Part shown: positions 1 to 5,560 of the stretch, piece after piece | Layout: each line of letters starts with the position of its first letter | Position numbering within the stretch: position 1 is the stretch's first letter | Translations under genes and position numbers: made by a program | Notes under the pieces: model-generated | The model's database searches: none | The model's input: only the letters and a program-made list of their open reading frames with translations | What the model was told of the DNA's origin: nothing | From: Pseudomonadales bacterium | GTDB lineage: Bacteria > Pseudomonadota > Gammaproteobacteria > Pseudomonadales > Azotimanducaceae | DNA length: 7,778 bases | Reading direction: 5' to 3' | Assembly: GCA_022448765.1 (NCBI GenBank) | Contig: JAKUTI010000122.1 | Span: 1 to 7,778, forward strand

Positions 1-420
1 TGGATCGGAACTCGCGACGTCCGGTTCCGTCATTCCAAAACTCGGGAAGACTTCACCTGCCACCAATGGTTCAAGGTATTTTTCGCGCCACTCTGGGCTT
101 GCGTACCGGTGCAGCATGATCGAGTCTTGTAGCGAGTGTGTGCCCAACGCGACAGTTGCAAGACTCGAGCGACCAACGACCTCGTTAACAAACACATAAT
201 CCATAAAGGGGAGACCGCCGCCGCCAATTTCCTCTGGATGGCCCAACGCCCATAGATTTGCGTCTTTCGCTTTTTGCATTAGCCCGCTCATCAAACCCCG
301 CCGGCTTTCGGGGGTCTCTTCATAGAGTGTGTTCTCCACCGGATAAATTTCTCGCTCAATGAAATCCAGAACCTTGGCCCTTATCGGAATGACATGGTCC
401 GGGATCGACAAATTCAACAT
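1..420 (-). CDS. Acyl-CoA dehydrogenase, N-terminal part (cut by window edge)
   Basis: The minus strand is open from an ATG at 420 to the window edge, giving the first 140 residues of a flavoprotein of the acyl-CoA dehydrogenase family. These enzymes oxidise acyl-CoA thioesters to 2-enoyl-CoA using FAD and pass the electrons to electron-transferring flavoprotein. An all-helical N-terminal domain (about residues 5-125) leads into the FAD-contacting motif FGMTEPDVASSDP at residues 128-140. That wording is closest, from memory, to the ACAD10/11-like branch. The start is supported by AGAGAGG (plus positions 428-434), 7 nt upstream. The catalytic glutamate and the C-terminal domain lie outside the window, so substrate and subfamily cannot be fixed. 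It is divergent from the dehydrogenase at 487, which suggests a shared catabolic role. Confidence 0.9.
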   Translation of the reverse strand, partial: MLNLSIPDHVIPIRAKVLDFIEREIYPVENTLYEETPESRRGLMSGLMQKAKDANLWALGHPEEIGGGGLPFMDYVFVNEVVGRSSLATVALGTHSLQDSIMLHRYASPEWREKYLEPLVAGEVFPSFGMTEPDVASSDP

Positions 421-486
421 GCTCTTACCTCTCTTCTTTGAACCCCATTAAACTCCACCAACGACAAAAAGGAAGGGTTACAGAAC
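421..486. promoter_or_regulatory. Divergent intergenic region, acyl-CoA dehydrogenase / SDR
   Basis: These 66 bp separate two genes that point away from each other, so both must be transcribed from promoters in or overlapping this gap. Ribosome binding sites are visible at each end: AGAGAGG for the minus-strand gene (428-434) and GGAAGGG for the plus-strand gene (471-477). TTGAAC at 438-443 is a possible plus-strand -35, but no convincing -10 sits at the right distance. No clear operator palindrome was seen. Confidence 0.5.
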
Positions 487-1245
487 ATGGCGACATTCGA
501 TCTCAATGGACGAACGGCTCTCGTCACGGGCGGTAACGGCGGTATCGGCCTAGGTATCGCCGAGGCACTCGCTGAGGCTGGAGCGAGCGTGATGATCGCT
601 GGCCGCGACGAGGAAAAAAACGAAAGGGCTTCCAACGAAATTAATCGCAATGGCGGGCAATGCCGATCTGTGCGGTGCGACGTAGGCGAGCTCGAAGACA
701 TCGACGCCGCCATCGCAGAAACAATCAACGCGTTTGGTGGCTTACAAATTCTCGTCAATAACGCGGGAATCGCGGCGGGTGAGTCGCCCGAGAATATGTC
801 AGACGCCATCTGGGACAGTGTCGTAGACACCAATCTAAGGAGCGTTTTTCGCTTTTCACGGCAGGCATTCGAGGCAATGAAGCAAGCTGGATTCGGGAAA
901 ATTATCAACATTGGTTCGATGTATTCGTTATTTGGCAGCGCGCAGGTGCCAAACTACGCCGCCAGCAAAGGCGGCGTCGTCCAACTGACCAAATCACTCG
1001 CTGTTGCCTGGGCCCCGCACCGCATTGAAGTCAATTGCATACTCCCGGGCTGGATTACGACAGACATGACTCGACCCGCTATCGACAACGAACCGTTTCA
1101 CCAACAAATCGTTCAACGGACCCCCGCAGGGCGTTTCGGCGAGCCCGACGAATGCGGTGGTGCTGCCGTTTTCTTTGCCAGTTCTGCTTCGGATTTTGTA
1201 ACGGGCCAATCGTTGGCCGTATGTGGAGGCTTTAGCATTGCGTAG
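487..1245 (+). CDS. Short-chain dehydrogenase/reductase (classical SDR)
   Basis: This is a complete 252-residue NAD(P)-dependent oxidoreductase of the classical SDR family, the usual length for the family. The Rossmann cofactor motif TGGNGGIG is at residues 14-21 and NNAG at 91-94. The catalytic tetrad is N116, S144, Y157 and K161 (YAASK), and the PG motif is at 187-188. Arg40 after the second beta strand suggests NADP(H) preference, which is an inference. The C-terminal segment reads VCGGF where SDRs usually have VDGG. The ATG at 487 has GGAAGGG 9 nt upstream. The best family description is a FabG-like 3-oxoacyl or secondary-alcohol dehydrogenase. The substrate cannot be read from the sequence, but the divergent acyl-CoA dehydrogenase hints at acyl or alicyclic compound breakdown. 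Its 3' end overlaps the next gene. Confidence 0.92.
   Translation: MATFDLNGRTALVTGGNGGIGLGIAEALAEAGASVMIAGRDEEKNERASNEINRNGGQCRSVRCDVGELEDIDAAIAETINAFGGLQILVNNAGIAAGESPENMSDAIWDSVVDTNLRSVFRFSRQAFEAMKQAGFGKIINIGSMYSLFGSAQVPNYAASKGGVVQLTKSLAVAWAPHRIEVNCILPGWITTDMTRPAIDNEPFHQQIVQRTPAGRFGEPDECGGAAVFFASSASDFVTGQSLAVCGGFSIA
1225..1229 (+). promoter_or_regulatory. Ribosome binding site deciding a TTG start
   Basis: A perfect GGAGG lies inside the last codons of the SDR gene, 8 nt before the TTG at 1238. This spacing favours TTG 1238 over the GTG at 1223 as the start of the next gene, because the GTG lies upstream of this motif and could not use it. Confidence 0.7.
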
Positions 1246-1699
1246 TCGTCTGATCGCGCTAATACTCTTGCTCGAAACCGCTGCGTTAGCACACGAGCCG
1301 ACAATCGTTGAGGCGTGCACTCAATTGGTTCAAGACTACGCGTACAGCCGTGATCATGACGACGCTAACGGTTATGCCAACGTATTTGCCCAGAACGGCG
1401 TTTTTTTATTCCGTGGTCAACAGTTCGAAGGCCGCGCTGCGATTCACAAACGCATGCAGGACAGTGCTGGGCAAACGACCAGGCACGTGATGAGTAATAT
1501 TCGGGTCACCATTGAAAGTCCCGAAAAGGCCCGGGTCGTTAGCTATGTCACGGTCACCATCGCCGAGACGAATGATCTTCCCATTCAGGTGCCCGGAGTT
1601 ACCGCGTTGGGGGAATACCACGATATTTGTGTAAAAACGCCGGAGGGATGGAAGATTCAAAAACGCCAATTCGTCGACGTCTTTACCTTCGACAATTGA
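1238..1699 (+). CDS. NTF2/SnoaL-like protein with predicted signal peptide
   Basis: The product is a 153-residue protein of the NTF2-like (SnoaL-type) cone fold, a family that includes small isomerases, hydratases, dehydratases and accessory subunits. Typical elements are VQDYAYSRDHDDANGYANVF (about residues 31-50), FEGRAAIHKRM (63-73), RHVMSNIRV (82-90) and a C-terminal GEYHD...GWKIQKRQ region (125-143). Residues 1-18 look like a signal peptide: Arg2 and Arg4, a Leu/Ile/Ala core, then ALA before His19. Export is therefore predicted, although Glu13 weakens the core. The start is placed at TTG 1238 because GGAGG lies 8 nt before it; a GTG at 1223 would add five residues. The gene overlaps the SDR by 8 bp, so the two are probably co-translated. 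The exact activity is unknown. Confidence 0.75.
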   Translation: MRSRLIALILLLETAALAHEPTIVEACTQLVQDYAYSRDHDDANGYANVFAQNGVFLFRGQQFEGRAAIHKRMQDSAGQTTRHVMSNIRVTIESPEKARVVSYVTVTIAETNDLPIQVPGVTALGEYHDICVKTPEGWKIQKRQFVDVFTFDN

Positions 1700-1704
1700 C
1701 GTCC

Positions 1705-1725
1705 AACCGATAGGCGGCTACGGTT
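1705..1725 (+). other. Small hairpin upstream of fur
   Basis: AACCG (1705-1709) pairs with CGGTT (1721-1725) and TAG (1711-1713) with CTA (1718-1720), leaving a GCGG loop and one bulged A. It lies between the NTF2-like stop and the fur ribosome binding site. No T-run follows, so it is not a normal terminator. It might be a weak attenuator or mRNA end-protecting element, or have no function. Confidence 0.25.
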
Positions 1726-1736
1726 CAGTCTCAGTT

Positions 1737-1744
1737 AGGGAGGA
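1737..1744 (+). promoter_or_regulatory. Ribosome binding site of fur (TTG start)
   Basis: The strong Shine-Dalgarno AGGGAGGA lies 7 nt before TTG 1752. There is no in-frame ATG near the expected N-terminus. A second TTG at 1747 is out of frame. This site therefore fixes the fur start as TTG. Confidence 0.75.
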
Positions 1745-1751
1745 CATTGGA

Positions 1752-2159
1752 TTGCCCCAAAAAGACCTCAAGAACGCGGGTCTGAAAGTGACGCTTCCAC
1801 GTCTCAAAGTGCTTGAGGTACTGGAGGCGGAAGGGCCCCACCACTTATCGGCAGAAGACGTCTATCGAAAGCTCATTGCCAGTGACGAATCGGTGGGGCT
1901 GGCAACCGTTTATCGAGTTCTGACACAATTTGAGACTGCCGGTATCGTGGATAGACACAACTTCGACGATGGCCATGCTGTCTACGAGTTAGCCCACGAG
2001 ACTCATCACGATCACATGGTCGATATCGACACCGGGACGGTGACTGAATTTGTCAGCAGTCACATTGAAGAACTGCAAAAAGAACTTGCCCGCGAATATG
2101 GTTTTGAATTAGTCGACCATGAACTGGTGCTTTACGTTCGTAAACGCACCGAAAACTGA
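1752..2159 (+). CDS. fur: Ferric uptake regulator Fur
   Basis: This is a complete 135-residue Fur, the iron-sensing repressor that binds Fur boxes when loaded with Fe(II). The N-terminal winged helix (1-80) carries NAGLKVTLPR at 8-17 and GLATVYRVLTQF at 49-60, the recognition helix region. The metal ligands expected from Pseudomonas Fur are all present: H31, E79, H88 and E99 for one site, and H85, D87, E106 and H123 for the other. Unlike E. coli Fur there is no CxxC pair. The single Cys of the Pseudomonas-type protein is also replaced (HHDHMVDIDTG), so the protein has no cysteine and cannot hold a cysteine-ligated structural zinc. Translation starts at TTG. No Fur box was seen in the 52 bp upstream, so transcription may come from the preceding genes or from a promoter inside them. 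The feoAB operator lies directly downstream. Confidence 0.96.
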   Translation: MPQKDLKNAGLKVTLPRLKVLEVLEAEGPHHLSAEDVYRKLIASDESVGLATVYRVLTQFETAGIVDRHNFDDGHAVYELAHETHHDHMVDIDTGTVTEFVSSHIEELQKELAREYGFELVDHELVLYVRKRTEN

Positions 2160-2221
2160 CAACCGAATCAACGACTCAGCGATCTCGCACAGGGCGGTAG
2201 CCCCAGGTTCCAACATCATTC

Positions 2222-2243
2222 GCGAATGAGAATTATTTGCGAT
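2222..2243 (+). promoter_or_regulatory. Predicted Fur box upstream of feoA
   Basis: Positions 2222-2240 match the classical 19-bp Fur consensus (GATAATGATAATCATTATC) at 13 of 19 bases by hand count. The left arm AATGAGAAT (2225-2233) is perfect for the Pseudomonas-style half-site, and the right arm ATTTGC is degenerate. The box ends just before the feoA ATG and would cover a weak possible promoter (TTCCAA at 2208, 17-nt spacer, AATTAT at 2231). Iron-bound Fur is expected to repress feoAB here. The rest of the fur-feoA gap shows only a 4-bp GGGC/GCCC hairpin. Confidence 0.75.
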
Positions 2244-2260
2244 TGGGGTACGATCGACGA

Positions 2261-2521
2261 ATGCCGTCGATCCAACAGCTTGCCATGGGTGAAACCGCAA
2301 CCGTTATCGGGTTCCGCGATGAGAGTGCGTATGTAGAGCGCTTGAAGAGCCTAGGACTGGTAAGAGGAACCCGGTTCCAAGTCCTTCGTGCTGCCCCATT
2401 GGGCGACCCCATCGAGTTAAGATTACGTGGATTTCGACTAGCTATCCGCGCCCGAGAGGCCGATTGCCTGATCATCGAGACAGAAGCGTCGTCCTCGGCA
2501 CCTCGGCGGCCGACAAGTTAA
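2261..2521 (+). CDS. feoA: Ferrous iron transport protein FeoA
   Basis: FeoA is a small cytoplasmic SH3-like protein that assists the FeoB ferrous iron permease. The 86-residue product has the family pattern: an N-terminal MPSIQQLAMGETATVIGF strand region (1-18), ERLKSLGLVRGT (26-37), then PLGDPIELRLRGFRLAIR (46-63) forming the C-terminal strands. A short Ser/Pro/Arg-rich tail follows. ATG 2261 was chosen over an upstream in-frame TTG at 2237 because the family alignment begins here and the TTG lies inside the Fur box. The Shine-Dalgarno is weak (GGGG at 2245-2248, 12 nt away). The stop TAA shares its last A with the feoB ATG (TAATG), a sign of translational coupling. Confidence 0.93.
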   Translation: MPSIQQLAMGETATVIGFRDESAYVERLKSLGLVRGTRFQVLRAAPLGDPIELRLRGFRLAIRAREADCLIIETEASSSAPRRPTS

Positions 2522-4608
2522 TGCTAACCATAGGCTTAGTGGGCAACCCAAATAGCGGGAAGTCCACGGTGTTTAATGCCCTCACCGGCGCGCGCCAGCG
2601 CGTGGGCAATTGGCCCGGTGTCACGGTAGAAAAAAAATCAGGTCAATTCGTTCACCAGGATGCCACTTTCGAGGTCATCGACTTGCCGGGCACCTACAGC
2701 CTAGACCCCGGTGACGCTACCGAAGCGTTCGACGAACGAATCACGCGCGAATTTCTTTCCAGCGCCTCGGTAGACGTAATTATTAACGTTGTTGACGCCA
2801 CCAGCCTATCGAGGGGTATCTTTCTGACAACGCAATTGCGTGAACAAAGCACCCCGGTTGTCGTCGCGCTCAATATGCTCGATAGCGCCAAACAACTGGG
2901 TATCGAGATAGACGTACCGCAACTCGCGGAAGCGCTCGCTTGCCCCGTAATACCGATGGTGGCGACTCGCGGTCGTGGTATCGAGCAACTCAAGAACAGT
3001 CTGTCCACCGCCACACACCGCTCGTTTTCGGTCCTCGAGGGTTCTGCCGAGCGGTACGCATTGATCGATGACATCGTCAAGCACACCGTGGTCGAACCCA
3101 AACAGACACAACCCATTACCGACCGGATCGACCACCTGGTACTTAATCGTTATCTCGCCTTTCCAGTTTTTCTTGGGGTGATGTACCTGATGTTCATGTT
3201 CACGATCAACGTCGGGTCGGCGTTTATCGATTTCTTTGACATTGCCGGTAACGCGCTGTTTGTCGAGGGGCCAAGAATACTGCTCGGACAAGTTGGTTTA
3301 CCCGTTTGGCTAGTAACCTTCCTTGCAGATGGCGTCGGCGGAGGCATTCAACTTGTCGGAACATTCATTCCTGTCATCGCTTGTCTTTTTTTATTTCTGA
3401 CCTTCTTGGAAGACACCGGCTACATGGCACGCGCCGCCTTTGTTCTAGATCGATTAATGCAACGACTTGGTCTACCCGGCAAATCTTTTGTGCCGTTGAT
3501 TGTCGGGTTTGGTTGCAACGTCCCCGCGGTGATGGCGACGAGGAGTCTCGACAATCAGCCAGACCGAATTCTTACAACAATCATGGCGCCCTTTATGTCC
3601 TGCGGTGCGCGGCTGACCGTCTACGCGCTATTCGCTGCAGCCTTCTTCCCCCGTAACGGTCAAAACATTGTGTTCGCGCTGTATTTCTTTGGTATCGCCG
3701 TCGCCGTTGTTTCGGCAATGGTAGTTCGCCGCCACTTGCTTCACTCACGCGCTTCTGCCTTCATCCTCGAACTCCCGGCTTATCATCTACCCACCTTAAA
3801 AGGCGTCTTGATTCACACCTGGCAGCGACTTTCCGGCTTTGTTACCCGGGCAGGCAAAGCCATCGTGATGGTAGTGATCGTCTTGAACGTTGTGAATTCC
3901 GTCGGTACTGATGGGAGTTTCGGCAACGAGAACACGAAAGACTCTGTTCTTTCTTCGATCGGACGAACAATTACCCCCGCATTTCGACCCATGGGCATCA
4001 GCGACGACAATTGGCCTGCGACGGTTGGAATTTTTGCCGGAATCTTTGCAAAAGAAGTTGTCGTTGGAACTCTCGACGCGCTCTACAGCGAAACCCCAGT
4101 ACGCGATTCAAACTTCGATCTGCTCGACGAATTCATTAGTGCCGCGCACACCATTCCCGAAAATCTCTCGGCCATTGTTTCAACCGTCACGGACCCTCTC
4201 GGTTTGGATTTAGGTGAGCTCGGCGATACGTCTGCCGCCGCGAATAATCAGGCTGTCGAAATCAATACGATCGCCGCAATGCGCTCATTATTCGATGGCG
4301 AATTAGGAGCATTTAGCTATTTACTTTTCGTTCTTCTTTATATGCCTTGCGTTGCAACTATCGGAGCAATCTACAAGGAACTTGGCTCGTTCTGGGCCAT
4401 CTTTAGTACAGCCTGGAGCATCGTCATCGCCTACGCCGCCGCAGTCGTTTGTTATCAGCTCGGCGGCGTGGCTGATCACCCCCTGCAGACTCTCTTTTGG
4501 TGCATCAGCATGATTGCCATGGCCGCGTTCATGTTCACCGCGCTAATCCGATGGGGCGTGAGACGTGCGAAAACCGACACACTCATCCCGGTATTGCACC
4601 TCGAATAA
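2521..4608 (+). CDS. feoB: Ferrous iron permease FeoB (GTPase-coupled), compact form
   Basis: FeoB is the inner-membrane ferrous iron transporter with an N-terminal G domain. In this 695-residue protein G1 is GNPNSGKS (8-15), the G2 threonine T35, G3 DLPG (54-57) and G4 NMLD (118-121). The membrane part begins near residue 211 and carries GCNVP (331-335), SCGAR with C361, FAKEVVVGTL with E512, and MPCVAT with C610, the conserved gate-type motifs of the family. Two oddities stand out. Only about 45-50 residues separate the G domain from the first membrane helix, against roughly 100 in E. coli FeoB. SCGARLTVY also has Thr366 where Pro is usual. No FeoC follows. The start is ATG 2521, overlapping the feoA stop; an in-frame TTG at 2464 would add 19 residues that do not look like FeoB. 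Expression should follow feoA under Fur. Confidence 0.96.
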   Translation: MLTIGLVGNPNSGKSTVFNALTGARQRVGNWPGVTVEKKSGQFVHQDATFEVIDLPGTYSLDPGDATEAFDERITREFLSSASVDVIINVVDATSLSRGIFLTTQLREQSTPVVVALNMLDSAKQLGIEIDVPQLAEALACPVIPMVATRGRGIEQLKNSLSTATHRSFSVLEGSAERYALIDDIVKHTVVEPKQTQPITDRIDHLVLNRYLAFPVFLGVMYLMFMFTINVGSAFIDFFDIAGNALFVEGPRILLGQVGLPVWLVTFLADGVGGGIQLVGTFIPVIACLFLFLTFLEDTGYMARAAFVLDRLMQRLGLPGKSFVPLIVGFGCNVPAVMATRSLDNQPDRILTTIMAPFMSCGARLTVYALFAAAFFPRNGQNIVFALYFFGIAVAVVSAMVVRRHLLHSRASAFILELPAYHLPTLKGVLIHTWQRLSGFVTRAGKAIVMVVIVLNVVNSVGTDGSFGNENTKDSVLSSIGRTITPAFRPMGISDDNWPATVGIFAGIFAKEVVVGTLDALYSETPVRDSNFDLLDEFISAAHTIPENLSAIVSTVTDPLGLDLGELGDTSAAANNQAVEINTIAAMRSLFDGELGAFSYLLFVLLYMPCVATIGAIYKELGSFWAIFSTAWSIVIAYAAAVVCYQLGGVADHPLQTLFWCISMIAMAAFMFTALIRWGVRRAKTDTLIPVLHLE

Positions 4609-4617
4609 CGAGAAGTG
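4597..4617. terminator. Possible weak hairpin between feoB and bfr
   Basis: CACCTCG (4597-4603) can pair with CGAG (4609-4612) and GTG (4615-4617), leaving an AATAA loop and a two-base AA bulge. The loop contains the feoB stop codon. Only a short T-run (GTTTAC) follows on the plus strand and none on the other. It is the only candidate terminator in the 20-bp gap between the two convergent genes. Confidence 0.3.
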
Positions 4618-4628
4618 GTTTACAAGGC

Positions 4629-5108
4629 TCAGCTTGCTTCCGAAACCTGCGACTGAATGTAGTTCTCGATACCTGTTTTATCGATCAGTTCAAGTTGCGT
4701 TTCGATCCAGTCGACGTGCTCTTCTTCTGATTCAAGAATGGATTCGAACAATTCTCGGGTGACATAATCGTGAATGTCCTCTGCGAAGGCAATGGAGTCA
4801 CGAAGATCCGGCATCGCCGCGTTCTCAAGGGCCAAGTCGCACTCGAGCATTTCCTTCACCTCTTCACCGATCATCAACTTGCCAAGATCCTGAAGATTGG
4901 GAAGTCCTTCTAGAAATAGAATTCGTTCAATCAACGCGTCAGCGTGTCGCATTTCGTCAATCGATTCTTTTTTTTCGTATTCACCAATGCGTTCTAAACC
5001 CCAGTCTGAAAACATCTTGGCATGCAGGAAGTACTGGTTGACGGCCGTCAACTCGTTCTTTAGCGCGCGATTCAGATGGGTAATGATGTCTGGGTCTCGT
5101 GGCTTCAT
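4629..5108 (-). CDS. bfr: Bacterioferritin Bfr
   Basis: Bacterioferritin forms a 24-subunit haem-containing shell that oxidises Fe(II) and stores it as a ferric mineral. The 159-residue product matches E. coli Bfr nearly end to end. All ferroxidase ligands are present, shifted by one from E. coli numbering: E19, E52, H55, E95, E128 and H131. The haem-binding Met53 and Tyr26 are kept, so it should be an active, haem-binding subunit. The start was set at ATG 5108 because the family begins at MKPRDPDII and AGAGG (plus 5116-5120) lies 7 nt upstream. An in-frame extension to 5162 adds unrelated residues. It converges on feoB with a 20-bp gap and diverges from bfd, the gene for its reductase partner. 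Confidence 0.96.
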   Translation of the reverse strand: MKPRDPDIITHLNRALKNELTAVNQYFLHAKMFSDWGLERIGEYEKKESIDEMRHADALIERILFLEGLPNLQDLGKLMIGEEVKEMLECDLALENAAMPDLRDSIAFAEDIHDYVTRELFESILESEEEHVDWIETQLELIDKTGIENYIQSQVSEAS

Positions 5109-5166
5109 AGGACGTCCTCTACTGGTCTCCCAATCATAGCTTCCGCAAACGTCAATGTACACATAA

Positions 5167-5185
5167 GTTATTGATATTAATAATA
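5167..5185. promoter_or_regulatory. Possible second Fur box, on the bfr promoter
   Basis: This AT-rich stretch matches the classical 19-bp Fur consensus at 13 of 19 bases by hand count. It overlaps the predicted bfr -10. AT-rich DNA gives such matches more easily by chance, so it is much less certain than the box at 5231. If real, bfr would be directly controlled by Fur. Confidence 0.35.
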
Positions 5186-5206
5186 AAAATCGTTTTCAGA
5201 TGCCAA
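5177..5206 (-). promoter_or_regulatory. Possible sigma-70 promoter of bfr
   Basis: On the minus strand TTGGCA (plus 5201-5206) is followed after 18 nt by TATTAA (plus 5177-5182). This would give a leader of roughly 60 nt before the bfr ATG at 5108. The match is fair and the position is sensible, but this is pattern reading only. Confidence 0.4.
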
Positions 5207-5230
5207 TAAAACGCACTCCCATTTGGTGTT

Positions 5231-5252
5231 GCTATTGCTAATCATTCTCATT
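5231..5252 (+). promoter_or_regulatory. Predicted Fur box between bfr and bfd
   Basis: Positions 5231-5249 match the classical Fur consensus at 15 of 19 bases by hand count, the best operator in the window. The half-site ATTCTCATT (5244-5252) is perfect for the Pseudomonas-style palindrome centred on C5243. It ends 15 bp before the bfd ATG, where a bound repressor would block bfd. It lies more than 120 bp from the bfr start, upstream of the predicted bfr -35. Low iron should therefore derepress bfd. Confidence 0.75.
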
Positions 5253-5267
5253 TACACTTCGACTACG

Positions 5268-5468
5268 ATGTATGTCTGTCTTTGTCACGCTGTAAGAACT
5301 GCCGAAATCAACGATGCTGTAGTGGCCGGCCATCGCGACCTCGAATCTGTAGCCAAGAAACTTGGCGTCGCCACCAGTTGTGGCACCTGTGCAAGTCACG
5401 CACAAGCAATAATAGACTCCGCTTTAGCTAACCTTTCTCCCAGCGAAACCCAGTATTACGCTGCCTAA
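5268..5468 (+). CDS. bfd: Bacterioferritin-associated ferredoxin Bfd
   Basis: Bfd is a small [2Fe-2S] protein that docks on bacterioferritin and passes electrons to the stored ferric mineral, releasing Fe(II). The 66-residue product begins MYVCLCHAV and has all four cluster cysteines at the E. coli positions: C4, C6, C38 and C41 (CGTC). The start is ATG 5268, matching the family. An in-frame extension to TTG 5223 would add a hydrophobic stretch that is only the translated Fur box and promoter, and it is rejected. No good Shine-Dalgarno is visible, so translation may be weak. Bfd usually sits next to bfr; here the two are divergent around a Fur box. Downstream, 92 bp separate it from the end of glcF; only weak stems without T-runs are seen there. 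Confidence 0.95.
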   Translation: MYVCLCHAVRTAEINDAVVAGHRDLESVAKKLGVATSCGTCASHAQAIIDSALANLSPSETQYYAA

Positions 5469-5560
5469 TTACCCATCGTTTCGATCCTAGAACCCGCTAT
5501 TCCTCGCGATTGTTAGGGTCAAATCCATGGGAACGTGTGCCCATTACCATCCAACTCATT

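Noticed and set aside
414..911. 165-codon open frame on the minus strand
   Set aside because: It lies opposite the SDR gene, whose motifs are complete. The translation is Ser/Ala/Pro-rich with no recognisable domain, so it is a shadow frame.
2192..2203. GGGC/GCCC hairpin after fur
   Set aside because: The stem has only 4 bp and no T-run follows, so it is not supported as a fur terminator.
2464..2520. TTG start that would extend FeoB by 19 residues
   Set aside because: The added residues do not resemble FeoB, the ribosome binding distance is too short, and the ATG at 2521 gives the family N-terminus and the TAATG coupling.
2694..3291. Two open frames on the minus strand (140 and 161 codons)
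   Set aside because: Both are antisense to the FeoB G domain and first membrane helix, have no family features, and overlap each other.
5109..5162. Upstream extension of bacterioferritin by 18 codons
   Set aside because: The added residues match no Bfr N-terminus and would run over the AGAGG ribosome binding site.
5223..5267. Hydrophobic N-terminal extension of Bfd
   Set aside because: It is the Fur box and promoter read as protein; Bfd begins at MYVCLC.
5527..5544. ATGGG/CCCAT hairpin between bfd and glcF
   Set aside because: A 5-bp stem with an 8-base loop and no T-run on either side is too weak for a terminator call. A CCTA...TAGG pairing at 5486-5517 is also too loose.
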